DNA of 64,000 nt from the NCBI RefSeq assembly GCF_003111685.1, contig NZ_CP022190.1, forward strand, positions 644,001 through 708,000, in the 5' to 3' direction. Position 1 is the first letter of the stretch; each line of letters opens with the position of its first letter. Below, piece after piece: positions 17,039 to 26,123 of the stretch. The notes under the pieces are model-generated. The model saw nothing but the letters and a program-made list of their open reading frames with translations. It did not search any database and was not told where the DNA came from. This DNA comes from Alloyangia pacifica. GTDB lineage: Bacteria; Pseudomonadota; Alphaproteobacteria; Rhodobacterales; Rhodobacteraceae. The position numbers and the translations under genes were made by a program.

Positions 17039-18064
17039 ATGAGCGCGCTTACCGCCACCCTTTCGGACCCCCGTCGCATCATCGCACGGGCCAAGGCCCT
17101 CGCGCCCGGCACGGCGCTGGCGATCGTGCTGGCGATGGCGGCGCAGTTCCTGTCGAACCACTACGGCGCGCCGGTCATGCTCATGGCGATCCTGCTCGGC
17201 ATCCCGTTCCATTTCCTGTCCGAGCATGAAAACACCGGTCCCGGCATCACCTTTGCCGCGAAGGGGCTGCTGCGGATCGGTGTGGCACTGCTCGGGCTGC
17301 GGGTCTCGCTCGACATGGTGCGGCAGATCGGCTGGGGCTTTGTGCTGATCATCGCGCTCTGCGTGGCGGTGACCATCCTCGCCTCGATCCTGTTGTCGCG
17401 CTTTGTCGGCAAGGACCGCGCCTTCGGCTTTCTGACTGGCGGCTCGGTGGCGATCTGCGGCGCCTCGGCGGCGATGGCGATCTCGTCGATCCTCCCACAG
17501 CGCGAGACCGCTGAGCGGGATCTCTCGTTCACCGTGATCTCTGTCACCGCCTTCTCCACGGTGGCGATGATCGTCTACCCGATCCTTGCCGAGGCGCTGG
17601 GGCTCGACCAGCACCTGACCGGCCTTTTCCTCGGCGGCACGATTCACGACGTGGCGCAGGTGGTGGGAGCGGGCTACTCGGTCTCGGACGAGACCGGCGA
17701 CATTGCCACGGTGGTCAAGCTGATCCGCGTGACCATGCTGGCCCCGGTGGTGCTGATCGGCGCGCTGGCCATGCGCCGCCACGTGCCCGCGACCGAGGCA
17801 CGCCCGCCGCTGCTGCCGGCCTTCGTCGCGGCCTTTCTCGTGCTGGCGGCGCTCAATTCGTTCCACCTCGTGCCCGAGGCGGTGATCGCCCCCGCCTCGA
17901 CCCTGTCGCGCGCGTTGCTGGTGACCGCCGTGGCCGCGGTTGGCATGAAGACCTCGCTGGCCAAGCTCGCCGACGTGGGCGGCACGGCAATCGCGATGCT
18001 GGCGGTGCAGACCGCGGCGCTCGCGGCGCTGGTGCTGATTCCGCTCATGCTCGGGCTGGTCTGA
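17039..18064 (+). CDS. YeiH-family putative sulfate/sulfite exporter
   Basis: A 341-residue integral membrane protein with about ten helices of the YeiH family (UPF0324). Characteristic stretches are GLLRIGVALLGLRVSL, FLTGGSVAICGASAAMAIS and GGTIHDVAQVVGAGYSVS. I choose ATG 17039 with GAGGACAGG upstream. YeiH proteins are commonly annotated as sulfate exporters and often accompany sulfonate-degradation genes. Here it would remove the sulfite released by the monooxygenase. It is the last gene of the operon, followed by a hairpin. Confidence 0.9.
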   Translation: MSALTATLSDPRRIIARAKALAPGTALAIVLAMAAQFLSNHYGAPVMLMAILLGIPFHFLSEHENTGPGITFAAKGLLRIGVALLGLRVSLDMVRQIGWGFVLIIALCVAVTILASILLSRFVGKDRAFGFLTGGSVAICGASAAMAISSILPQRETAERDLSFTVISVTAFSTVAMIVYPILAEALGLDQHLTGLFLGGTIHDVAQVVGAGYSVSDETGDIATVVKLIRVTMLAPVVLIGALAMRRHVPATEARPPLLPAFVAAFLVLAALNSFHLVPEAVIAPASTLSRALLVTAVAAVGMKTSLAKLADVGGTAIAMLAVQTAALAALVLIPLMLGLV

Positions 18065-18083
18065 GCGGGACCGCTTGAGATGG

Positions 18084-18120
18084 AGCGGGGGGCGGCCTGA
18101 CGTCCTTCGGTCAGCCCGCT
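18084..18120 (+). terminator. Hairpin after the exporter gene
   Basis: AGCGGG at 18084-18089 pairs with CCCGCT at 18115-18120, and CTGAC at 18097-18101 pairs with GTCAG at 18110-18114, with an asymmetric internal loop. It is 20 bases past the exporter stop. U-tract absent. Confidence 0.4.
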
Positions 18121-18433
18121 CTACACCGCGCGGCTTCGGGCCGGATGTCCCAGACGATCCGCCTCCCGGTCCTGTCGGAGGGCATGGCGTTTTCGCCCGC
18201 ATCGAGAGGGCGGCTGAGGGTGGGGGGAGCTCCTCCATAGGCGCCATCGGCGACGATCAGCTCTCGACCATGGGCAGCGAGAGGGCCATTCTGCTGCGGT
18301 TTGCACATCCTCGCGGACTTCACGCCTGGGCGGTCACCGAGGTTCGGGCTGAGCGGCGCGTGTGCCAGCCGGTCCCGAAGCGCGCCAGTCGCCAGCGCCC
18401 TGTGCCGCTGCCTGAGTTCTGCCTGCGCTTGGC
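18121..18433. other. Intergenic region upstream of the LysR gene
   Basis: About 310 bases. A minus-strand frame (18111-18323, containing GRELIVADGAYGGAPP) is open, but I cannot assign it to any family and it has no convincing start signal. No promoter or operator was recognised. Confidence 0.35.
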
Positions 18434-19471
18434 TTGACGGCGCTGCTCCTGCCGATCAGATGGCCGCGCTTCGTTTTCACGAATAGACTGATCCCAAACG
18501 GTATCGCGAGGCTCACCATCGAAAATCCCACACGCCTTCTCGCCCGGCTTCGCTTTCGCCAGGTCCGCTGCTTTCTCGAAGTCGCGCAGCGCGGCAGCTT
18601 CATGGCTGCCGCAGATGTATTGGGGCTGACCCAGCCTGCCGTCTCGCGCTCGATCCGCGAGCTCGAGACAACGCTTGATGTCACGCTCTTCGACCGCTCG
18701 CAGCGCGGCGCGGTGCTGACGGTGCATGGCCGCAAGCTCTTCGATGCCGCAGAGGCCGCCATGGCGCTGCTGACCGAGGGGCTGCAGGCGACACAGGGCA
18801 TGGGCGGCAGCCGCGAACTCTTGCGCATCGGCGCGCTGCCCAACGTCTGCGGGCTGACGCTTCCGGGGATCGTCGATGATTTCCAGCAGCTCTACCCGCA
18901 TACCACTGTGCGCGTCGTCTCGGGCTCCAACTCGGAGCTGCTGGCGCGGCTGCGGCAGGGGGCGCTCGACGTGGTGATCGGGCGGCTGTCGGATTCCACG
19001 GCCATGCACGGGTTGAGCTTCCAGCATCTCTACGACGAGTCGATCGTATTCGCGGTGGGCAGCGCGCATCCGCTCGCGCAGCCCGGGGCGCGGGTCGATC
19101 TGGGCACGCTGCTGAAAGAGCCCATGCTGGCGCCAATCCCCGGCACGATCATCCGGCAGGAGCTGGAGCGCTTTTTGGTCAAGAGCGGCTTTGTCGCTCC
19201 CGACTTCGCCATCGAGTCCATCGACGCGGGGTTCAACATCAAGACCATCCGCGCCGCGACCCACGTGGTGGTGACGGTCGAGGCGCTTGTTGCGGACGCC
19301 AGCGCCGCGGGCGAGGTGGTGATCCTGCCGATCTCGGACGAGACGCTGAAGGGGCCGGTCGGGCTGACGACGGTGCCGGGCACGCAGGAGGGTCCGGCGC
19401 TGCGGACCTTGCTGACCATGGTTCGCGAGCGCCTCTCCCGCGCACCCATTCATACCGAAATTGGTATGTAA
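18434..19471 (+). CDS. LysR-family transcriptional regulator (PcaQ-like)
   Basis: Up to 345 residues. The helix-turn-helix begins at RFRQVRCFLEVAQRGSF (about residue 40), and LGLTQPAVSRSIRELE is the recognition region. The C-terminal two-lobe ligand domain contains LLRIGALPNVCGLTLPGIV and VVIGRL, as in PcaQ-type regulators. The TTG at 18434 is the only in-frame start I can see, and it leaves about 35 residues before the HTH, so the true start is uncertain. It is co-directional with the TAXI-TRAP, sulfatase and SulP genes, which it probably controls. Confidence 0.88.
   Translation: MTALLLPIRWPRFVFTNRLIPNGIARLTIENPTRLLARLRFRQVRCFLEVAQRGSFMAAADVLGLTQPAVSRSIRELETTLDVTLFDRSQRGAVLTVHGRKLFDAAEAAMALLTEGLQATQGMGGSRELLRIGALPNVCGLTLPGIVDDFQQLYPHTTVRVVSGSNSELLARLRQGALDVVIGRLSDSTAMHGLSFQHLYDESIVFAVGSAHPLAQPGARVDLGTLLKEPMLAPIPGTIIRQELERFLVKSGFVAPDFAIESIDAGFNIKTIRAATHVVVTVEALVADASAAGEVVILPISDETLKGPVGLTTVPGTQEGPALRTLLTMVRERLSRAPIHTEIGM
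19451..19468. promoter_or_regulatory. Possible LysR operator upstream of the TAXI gene
   Basis: CATACCGAAATTGGTATG has 6-bp inverted arms around a six-base spacer (ATACC-N6-GGTAT). It lies in the last codons of the LysR gene, 86 bases upstream of the TAXI start, where a LysR activator would bind. Confidence 0.4.
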
Positions 19472-19554
19472 CGGGCCGAGAAGGAATAGGTCATTCCCTC
19501 ACGCATGATATAGTCTCGGGCCGCAGAGGAGAAATCCGAACCGGAGGAGAGCGG

Positions 19555-20565
19555 ATGTTCAAGACCCTGAAATTCATGACCGTGGCAGCGATGCTTGCGG
19601 GCGCCAGCCTGCCCGTCAGCGCCGAGACCCTGGGTATCGAGGGCGGCGGCAGCGCCTCGCTCACCGGCATTGTGCCGCAAACCTGGGCGCAGTTCACCGC
19701 GGACGCGGGCTATGATCTGCAGGTTTCGCTCGGTCAGGTGCTGACCCGCTCGGTGATGAAAGTTGGCGCCGGCCAGCTGGATCTGGCCGTGGTTCCGCCA
19801 CCTGCCTATGGCGCAATGAAGCGCGGCGTTGGCCCCTACGAGAAGACCGCCGAGCAGGCGCAGGCCTTCGCCGGCAACATGCGCATGCTGTTCACCTTCC
19901 CGGGGGGCTCGTTCCACCCAATCGTCTGGGCCGACAGCGGCATCGAGAGCTGGGACGACATCAAGGGCAAGCGCGTCTACGTTGGTCCGCCCGCCGGCGC
20001 CGCCGCCAACCAGGCCCGCGGCATGGTGCGCGAGGCCACGGGCGGCTTCGAGGATGGCGGCGACTACGAAGGCATCCGCCTGCCGTGGGAAGCCTCGAGC
20101 CAGGCCTTTCAGGACGGGCAGTTCGACATGTTCATCATGTCCGCCGCCGTCGGTCAGCAATCGGTGCAAGAGCTGAGCCTGCAGCGCGAGATCCGAGTGC
20201 TCGGCGTGCCGGACGAGGTGGTCGCCAGCGACGGTTGGGCCGACTATCTCGCCGATCAGGCGGTGCGCACCGATGTCGTGCCGGCCGGCACCTACCAAGG
20301 CCAGGTGAATGGCGATGCCGACCAGAACATCATGGTGACGGTGATGATGATGGGCGCCAACAAGGACCTCTCGGACGAGGCGGCCTATGCGCTCACCAAG
20401 TCGTTTTTCGACAACCTCGACGCCATGAAGTCGTCCAACGCCTTGCTTGCGCGGCTGAACACCGACGAGCCCTTTGCCGGTGCCAACATGCCGCTGCACC
20501 CGGGCGCGGCGCGCTACTACGAGGAACAGGGGATCACCATCCCGGACGCGCTGAAGTCCGAGTGA
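19555..20565 (+). CDS. TAXI-type TRAP transporter substrate-binding protein
   Basis: A 336-residue periplasmic protein with a signal peptide ending SLPVSA-ET (about residue 23). It matches TAXI proteins by GGGSASLTGIVPQTWAQF, YVGPPAGAAANQARGM and the late EQGITIPDALK. The gene pairs with the fused TRAP permease downstream. The ligand is unknown; the sulfatase behind it suggests a sulfate ester. GGAGGAGAG precedes the ATG. Confidence 0.93.
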   Translation: MFKTLKFMTVAAMLAGASLPVSAETLGIEGGGSASLTGIVPQTWAQFTADAGYDLQVSLGQVLTRSVMKVGAGQLDLAVVPPPAYGAMKRGVGPYEKTAEQAQAFAGNMRMLFTFPGGSFHPIVWADSGIESWDDIKGKRVYVGPPAGAAANQARGMVREATGGFEDGGDYEGIRLPWEASSQAFQDGQFDMFIMSAAVGQQSVQELSLQREIRVLGVPDEVVASDGWADYLADQAVRTDVVPAGTYQGQVNGDADQNIMVTVMMMGANKDLSDEAAYALTKSFFDNLDAMKSSNALLARLNTDEPFAGANMPLHPGAARYYEEQGITIPDALKSE

Positions 20566-20601
20566 CCCGCCCCCGGCGGACCGCCGGACCAGTTGAACCT
20601 T

Positions 20602-20625
20602 CCCCGGCCTGCGCAAGGGCCGGGG
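20602..20625 (+). terminator. Hairpin between TAXI gene and fused permease
   Basis: CCCCGGCC at 20602-20609 and GGCCGGGG at 20618-20625 form a perfect 8-bp stem with an eight-base loop. The position after a binding-protein gene suggests partial termination or mRNA 3' protection. No U-tract. Confidence 0.45.
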
Positions 20626-20674
20626 CACCGCCGAACCCCGGCGTAGGGCCCGTACCGGGCCAGGAGGACACCTC

Positions 20675-22612
20675 ATGACAGTTTCGATCGCACGCAGGGT
20701 GAAGACCTTGCACTGGGCAGGTCTTGCCGTTGGACTTGTCATCGCCCTTGCCGGGCTTGCCAATGTGCTGCCAACCTACGGCGTGTTGCCGCGCGTCGGT
20801 CCGTTCGAGCTCGACTGGTTCCGGCCGTTGTTCTACTGGCTCTGCTTCCTCAGCTTCCTGATCTGGGACGCGCTGCGCCTGACCCGCGAGGAAAAGCTCA
20901 CCGTCTTCCACCTGATCGGCTACGCCGTCGCGCTTGGGCTGATAAGCTGGGTGTCCTGGGACTATTACCAGGTTTCGATGGTGCTCAAGGACAGCTTCAT
21001 GTTCTTCTCGGCGCGCGAGGCCTGGATGGCGGCGATCCCCGCCGTGCTGTCGATCATCGCCTGCTGGCGGCTCTGGGGCGCGCCCATCGCCATCCTCGGT
21101 GCCGTGGTCTTTGCCTATCTTGCCACCGGCCCCTACTGGCCGGGGGTGTTCCAGACCATCGTCGGCGACATGAACGAGTTCATCGCCCAGAACATCTGGT
21201 ACGACGCCAGCCAGGGTATCCTGGGCAACATCATGGGCATCGTACTGTCGACCGTGCTGCCCTTCATCATCCTCGGCGCCGTGCTCGAAGGCTGCGGCGC
21301 GGGCGGCTCGATGATCCGCATCTCCTTCCACCTGATGCGCCGCTTTCGCGGCGGACCGGCCTATGCGGCGATCTCCGCCTCGGCGCTTTTCGGCACGGTC
21401 TCGGGCAGCGCCGTGGCCAACGTCGTGGGCACCGGGGTGGTCACCATCCCGATGATCCGCCGGCGCGGCTTTTCCGGCAACTTCGCCGGCGCGGTCGAGG
21501 CCGCAGCCTCCACCGGCGGGCAGATCCTGCCCCCCATCATGGGCGCCGCCGCGCTGGTCATGGCCGATATCGTCGGCGTCAGCTACCTCGCGGTGATCCT
21601 CGCCGTGCTGATCCCCGCCATCGCCTATTACGTCAGCCTCTTCCTCGCGGTCTTCTTCGAGGCCGAGAAGCTCGGCATCACCGCGCGCGAGGAAGACGAG
21701 GCCATCGAGCCGCCGACCGGGCAGGACTGGATTAACCTCGCGCTGGTCTTCGGGCCGATCGCGCTGATCGTCTGGCTGCTGGTCTCGGGCCTGTCGCCGG
21801 CCGGGGCCTCCATCGCGGCGATCTTCCTGCTGATCCCGATGAGCTTCATCAACCCCGAGATCCGCCGCGCGCCGTGGAGGCTGATCGAAGCATTGGCCGA
21901 GGGCGGCAAGACCGTCGCGCAGCTGGCCATCGCGATCGCCATGGTGGGCATCGTCGTCTCGACCCTGAATGCCACCGGCATTCCGACGAAGTTCGCCGTG
22001 CTGCTGGCCAATGCCGCGAGCAGCTCGCTGATGGCCGCGCTGCTGATCGCTGCCGCCGGCTGCATCGTGCTGGGCATGGGGATGCCGACGCTTCCGGCCT
22101 ATATCGCCATCGTCGCCGTGATGGGGCCCACGCTCACCGGCTTCGGCGTCGAGCTGCTGACCGCGCATATGTTCGTCTTCTTCTTCGGCGTCGCCTCGGT
22201 GATCACCCCGCCGGTGGCCATCGCGGCCTATGCGGCGGCCTCGATCTCGAAGGGCAAGCCCATCGGCACGGCGGTCGAGGCGACGCGGATCGGCGCGATG
22301 ATCTTCCTCGTGCCCTTCGCCTTCGTCTACAACCCGGCGCTGCTGCTGGGCACCGAGGCTGCGGCCAGCGCCTCGCTTGGCTTCGTCGCCTTCTCTCTGC
22401 TGACGCTGGCGGTCTCGCTCTACCTCGCCTCGAGCGCGCTCATCGGCTTTGACAAGCAGCGCTTGCCGCTCTGGGAGCGCCTGCTGCGCCTTGCCTGCGC
22501 CTTCACCCTCCTGTCGCCCTTCGTGCTTGCCGGCACCGCCGCGCTGGCCCTGGGCGTTGTGCTCGCCGTCTGGCGCCGCACCGCGAAACTTCAACCCGCC
22601 GAGGCAATCTGA
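20675..22612 (+). CDS. TRAP transporter fused permease (DctQM type)
   Basis: A 645-residue fused small and large TRAP permease, as is usual with TAXI binding proteins. The N-terminal DctQ-like helices (about 1-150) are followed by a DctM half with [35 protein letters not shown] and [11 protein letters not shown]. Sixteen or more membrane segments are apparent. CAGGAGGACACCTC precedes ATG 20675. Its stop overlaps the sulfatase start (TGATG), so uptake and hydrolysis are coupled. Confidence 0.95.
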   Translation: MTVSIARRVKTLHWAGLAVGLVIALAGLANVLPTYGVLPRVGPFELDWFRPLFYWLCFLSFLIWDALRLTREEKLTVFHLIGYAVALGLISWVSWDYYQVSMVLKDSFMFFSAREAWMAAIPAVLSIIACWRLWGAPIAILGAVVFAYLATGPYWPGVFQTIVGDMNEFIAQNIWYDASQGILGNIMGIVLSTVLPFIILGAVLEGCGAGGSMIRISFHLMRRFRGGPAYAAISASALFGTVSGSAVANVVGTGVVTIPMIRRRGFSGNFAGAVEAAASTGGQILPPIMGAAALVMADIVGVSYLAVILAVLIPAIAYYVSLFLAVFFEAEKLGITAREEDEAIEPPTGQDWINLALVFGPIALIVWLLVSGLSPAGASIAAIFLLIPMSFINPEIRRAPWRLIEALAEGGKTVAQLAIAIAMVGIVVSTLNATGIPTKFAVLLANAASSSLMAALLIAAAGCIVLGMGMPTLPAYIAIVAVMGPTLTGFGVELLTAHMFVFFFGVASVITPPVAIAAYAAASISKGKPIGTAVEATRIGAMIFLVPFAFVYNPALLLGTEAAASASLGFVAFSLLTLAVSLYLASSALIGFDKQRLPLWERLLRLACAFTLLSPFVLAGTAALALGVVLAVWRRTAKLQPAEAI

Positions 22613-24189
22613 TGTCCGACCGCCCGAGCTTCATCCTGTTCATCACGGACCAGCACCGCGCCGATTTCCTCGGCTGCTACGGTCACCCGATCGTGCGCAC
22701 GCCGAACATCGACGCAATGGCGGCCCGCGGCACCGCCTTCGACCGCTTCTACGTGGCGAGCCCCGTCTGCATGCCGAACCGCGCCAGCCTAATGACGGGG
22801 CGCATGCCCTCGGGCCACGGTGTGCGCTTCAACGGCATCCCGCTGTCGCAGCGCAACGTGACCTTTGTCGAGCTGCTTCGTGACGCGGGCTATGACACGG
22901 CGCTGATCGGCAAGAGCCACCTGCAGACGTTCACCGGGATTCCGCCGGTGCAGACGCCGCCCGAAGCGCGGCCCGGCTATCACAAGGCCAACGGCGCCCT
23001 GCGCGAGGCGGTGCGCAACGATTTCGCCACGCCGGTCTACCACGTCGAGGAGCCGGACTTCTGGTCGGGCGAAATGCCTGCGGTGCCGGTGCCCTTTTAC
23101 GGCTTCAACCACGTCGAACTGGTCACCGGCCACGGCGATCACGTTGGTGGCGACTACACCCGCTGGGCGCTCGAGCGCGATCCCGAGCTGGGGTCAAAGA
23201 TGGGGGCCAAGAACCAGTTGCCGCACGACTACACCTGCCCGCAGGCGGTGCGCACGGCGATCCCGGCCGAGCTCTATTCCACCTCCTACATCGCCGAGCG
23301 TGCCTGCGCCTGGCTCGAAGAGCGCCGCGACAGCGACAAGCCGTTCTTCCTGATGGTGAGCTGGCCCGACCCGCACCACCCGTTCAACCCGCCGGGCGAC
23401 TATTGGGACATGTACAAGCCCGAGGACATGCCGGTGCCCATTGCCTTCACCTCGAACGACTGGACGCCACCGCCACATGTGGCAGGCGTGCTGGGCGCGC
23501 GCGAGGACGGCAAGGCTAATCTTCAGGGAATGAACGCCATAGGCTGCTCGGCGCGCGAGGCGCAGGAGGCGCAGGCGCTGACCTGCGGCATGATCACGAT
23601 GATCGACGACGCGGTGGGCCGGGTGCAGGGCGCGCTTGCGACCAGCGGGCGCGGCGATGAGACCGTCACCATCTTCACCTCGGACCACGGCGATCACCTC
23701 GGCGATCATCGCCTGCTCTTCAAGGGGTCCGAGCAATACGAGCAGATCACCCGCGTGCCGTTCATCTGGGCCGACCCGCAGCGCGATCAGAGCGCGCGCA
23801 GTGACAGGCTCGGCCAGACGCTGGACATCGGGGCCACCATCCTTGAGCGGGCCAGGATCGAGCAGGCCTGGGGCATGCAGGGGCGCGATCTGATGTCCGA
23901 GACGAGCGCCCCCGAGGGCGTGCTGATCCAATACGCGCATCAGGCAAAGATGGACGGGCTTGGGGTCTGCCCCAACGTGCACAGCCTGCGCGACGCGCGC
24001 TACCGGCTCTCGGTCTTCCAGGGGCTGGGCTGGGGCGAGCTCTACGATCTCGAGGCCGACCCGGGCGAGCTGCGCAATCTCTGGGAAGCGCCGGAGGCGG
24101 CGTCGGTGAAGGCGCGGCTTCTCGAGCAGCTGCTGCAGGCCGAGCTGGCGCATACCGAAACCGCGCCCGCGCCGGTCGCCCGCGCCTGA
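22612..24189 (+). CDS. Type I sulfatase (formylglycine-dependent)
   Basis: A 525-residue cytoplasmic member of the alkaline phosphatase superfamily. C53 in the motif CMPNR (53-57) is the residue converted to formylglycine. Metal ligands are visible in the N-terminal ITDQHRAD and in [11 protein letters not shown] near residue 360. No signal peptide is present, so it acts on an imported sulfate ester. The overall pattern is closest to choline-sulfatase/arylsulfatase and phosphonate monoester hydrolase relatives, and I cannot name the substrate. It is translationally coupled to the TAXI-TRAP permease and followed four bases later by a SulP transporter gene. A formylglycine-generating or anaerobic maturase is not in the window. 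Confidence 0.92.
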   Translation: MSDRPSFILFITDQHRADFLGCYGHPIVRTPNIDAMAARGTAFDRFYVASPVCMPNRASLMTGRMPSGHGVRFNGIPLSQRNVTFVELLRDAGYDTALIGKSHLQTFTGIPPVQTPPEARPGYHKANGALREAVRNDFATPVYHVEEPDFWSGEMPAVPVPFYGFNHVELVTGHGDHVGGDYTRWALERDPELGSKMGAKNQLPHDYTCPQAVRTAIPAELYSTSYIAERACAWLEERRDSDKPFFLMVSWPDPHHPFNPPGDYWDMYKPEDMPVPIAFTSNDWTPPPHVAGVLGAREDGKANLQGMNAIGCSAREAQEAQALTCGMITMIDDAVGRVQGALATSGRGDETVTIFTSDHGDHLGDHRLLFKGSEQYEQITRVPFIWADPQRDQSARSDRLGQTLDIGATILERARIEQAWGMQGRDLMSETSAPEGVLIQYAHQAKMDGLGVCPNVHSLRDARYRLSVFQGLGWGELYDLEADPGELRNLWEAPEAASVKARLLEQLLQAELAHTETAPAPVARA

Positions 24190-24193
24190 TCCG

Positions 24194-26002
24194 ATGATGG
24201 ACGCAAGCACCTCGCCGCGCGCCCTGCGGGCGCGCGTCTCCGCGTTGGTTCCAGATTGGATCGGGCTGACCTCCCGCCACACGTTGCGCGCCGACCTCAT
24301 GGCGGGGCTCACCGGCGCGACGCTTGTGCTGCCGCAGGGCGTGGCCTTTGCCGCCATCGCCGGGCTGCCGGCGGAATACGGCTTTTACACCGCGATGGTC
24401 TCGACCCTGATCGCGGCATTGCTAGGCTCAAGCTGGCAGGCGGTCTCGGGGCCCACCACCGCGCTGTCGATCATGCTCTTCGCGACGCTCTCTGGGCGTT
24501 ACGTGCCGGGTTCGCCCGAGTATATAACCGCCGCGATCACCCTGTGCCTGATGGTAGGGCTCATCCAGCTTGCGTTTGCCCTCGCGCGGCTCGGCGCGCT
24601 GGTGGATTTCGTCTCGCATTCGGTGATGACCGGTTTCGTCACCGGCGCCGCGATCCTCATTGCGCTGAGCCAGATCCGCCATGTGCTGGGCGTGGCTTTG
24701 CCTTCGACCAGCGATCTCGGCGCCTTTCTCTCTGCCATCCCCGAGGGCGCGCTTGCGGCCGACTGGCGCGCGCTGGCGATCTCTGGCGCGGCCTTCGGCG
24801 TCGGGCTCGCGATCAAGCTCTGGCGGCCACTCTGGCCCAACTACCTCGCTGCGCTGATGCTCGCCACCGGCCTCAGCCTGGTGCTCGGTGGCGCCGAGGC
24901 GGGCATCGCCACCATCGGCCCGCTGGGAGAGATCGTGCCCAGTATGGCCTTGCCCGACCTCTCGCTCGGCGATCTGCGCGAGTTCGGCGGCGGGGCCATG
25001 GCCATCGCCATCGTCGGCCTGCTCGAGGCGCTCTCGGTCTCTCGCGCGCTGGCCCTGCGGTCGGGGCAGATGATCGACGGCAACCGCGAGTTCTTCGCCC
25101 AGGGCGTGTCCAACGTCATCGGCAGCTTGTTCCGCTGCTACCCCAGCTCGGCATCGTTCACCCGCTCGGGCATCAACTACGACGCCGGCGCGCGCACGCC
25201 GCTCTCCGCGATCTTCTCCTCGGCCTTTCTCTTCGGGATCCTGCTGCTGGTCGCCCCGGCCTTTGCGGTGGTGCCAATCCCCGGCATCGCCGGGGTGATC
25301 ATGCTGGTGGCCTGGCGGCTGATCGACTTCCGCGAGATCCGCCACCTTGTTTCCTCCTCCTCGACCGAGACGATCATCGCGGGGGTGACCTTCGTCACCG
25401 TGCTGCTGATCGATCTGGAAACAGCAATCTACGTCGGCGTGCTGTTGTCGCTCGGCTTCTTCCTGCGCGGCGCGGCCCGGCCTTTCCTCGGGCAGGGGGC
25501 GCCGGATCCGTCAACCCCGGGGCGCGTCTTCAAACACGCCGCGCCCAATGGCCTGCAGGAATGCCCGCAGCTGATGGTCTGCCGTCTCGACGGGCCACTC
25601 TTCTTCGGATCGGTCGAGTTCCTTCGGCGCGAGTTCCGCCGACTTGAGCGCGAACGCCCGCTGCAGAAGACCATGCTCTTTATCGTCAAGGGAGGCGGCG
25701 ACATCGATCTGGCGGGCGCGGACCTCATCCTCGACGAGGCGCGCCGGCGCGACCACCTCGGCGGCGCGCTGCACCTGCAGGTGAAGACCCCCCGCACGCT
25801 GACCAAGCTCGCACGCTTCAAGGTGCTGCGCAGTTTGACGCGCGATCGGCTGCACCTCTCGAAAGGCGACGCCATAGCCGAGATCGTGCCGAAGCTCGAC
25901 GCGGGTATCTGCGCCAGCTGCGAGAAGCGCATCTTCCTCGAATGCGCCGGGCGACCCGCACCGGGCGGGGTTCGAAGCGGCGGGAGATCGGCCTCAAGCT
26001 AA
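24194..26002 (+). CDS. SulP-family anion transporter with STAS domain
   Basis: A 602-residue transporter. The membrane core (about 30-425) contains GLPAEYGFYTAMVSTLIAAL, VSGPTTALSIMLF and CYPSSASFTRSGIN. A cytoplasmic STAS domain follows (about 450-560, with GPLFFGSVEFL). The extension after it contains ICASCEKRIFLECAG. SulP proteins move sulfate, bicarbonate or related anions. Placed behind a sulfatase it may export or balance the released sulfate, or import it. ATG 24194 and ATG 24197 are adjacent; I cannot tell them apart. Confidence 0.93.
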   Translation: MMDASTSPRALRARVSALVPDWIGLTSRHTLRADLMAGLTGATLVLPQGVAFAAIAGLPAEYGFYTAMVSTLIAALLGSSWQAVSGPTTALSIMLFATLSGRYVPGSPEYITAAITLCLMVGLIQLAFALARLGALVDFVSHSVMTGFVTGAAILIALSQIRHVLGVALPSTSDLGAFLSAIPEGALAADWRALAISGAAFGVGLAIKLWRPLWPNYLAALMLATGLSLVLGGAEAGIATIGPLGEIVPSMALPDLSLGDLREFGGGAMAIAIVGLLEALSVSRALALRSGQMIDGNREFFAQGVSNVIGSLFRCYPSSASFTRSGINYDAGARTPLSAIFSSAFLFGILLLVAPAFAVVPIPGIAGVIMLVAWRLIDFREIRHLVSSSSTETIIAGVTFVTVLLIDLETAIYVGVLLSLGFFLRGAARPFLGQGAPDPSTPGRVFKHAAPNGLQECPQLMVCRLDGPLFFGSVEFLRREFRRLERERPLQKTMLFIVKGGGDIDLAGADLILDEARRRDHLGGALHLQVKTPRTLTKLARFKVLRSLTRDRLHLSKGDAIAEIVPKLDAGICASCEKRIFLECAGRPAPGGVRSGGRSASS

Positions 26003-26003
26003 G

Positions 26004-26030
26004 CCCTCGGCGTCAGCAGCGCCACGAGGG
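26004..26030 (+). terminator. Hairpin directly after sulP-like gene
   Basis: CCCTCGGCG at 26004-26012 pairs with CGC...CGAGGG at 20-30 of the same block (26020-26030) with a two-base bulge. It starts one base after the stop and ends the organosulfur operon. Confidence 0.4.
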
Positions 26031-26123
26031 GCTGGCGGCGGAGACCTCCAAAGCCGCGGAGACCCTCGGCCAGGGAGCGCGCCTATAGCTCGCCCATCTG
26101 GTACGCGCCGTAATCTGAGGCGA

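Noticed and set aside
18111..18323. Minus-strand frame with GRELIVADGAYGG
   Set aside because: It looked like a transposase motif (DGAYG), but no other transposase feature is present and there is no start signal.
20534..22594. Minus-strand open frame opposite the fused TRAP permease
   Set aside because: It encodes a strongly charged Arg/Asp/Gly/His-rich chain with no family match and lies fully under a confident membrane transporter gene.
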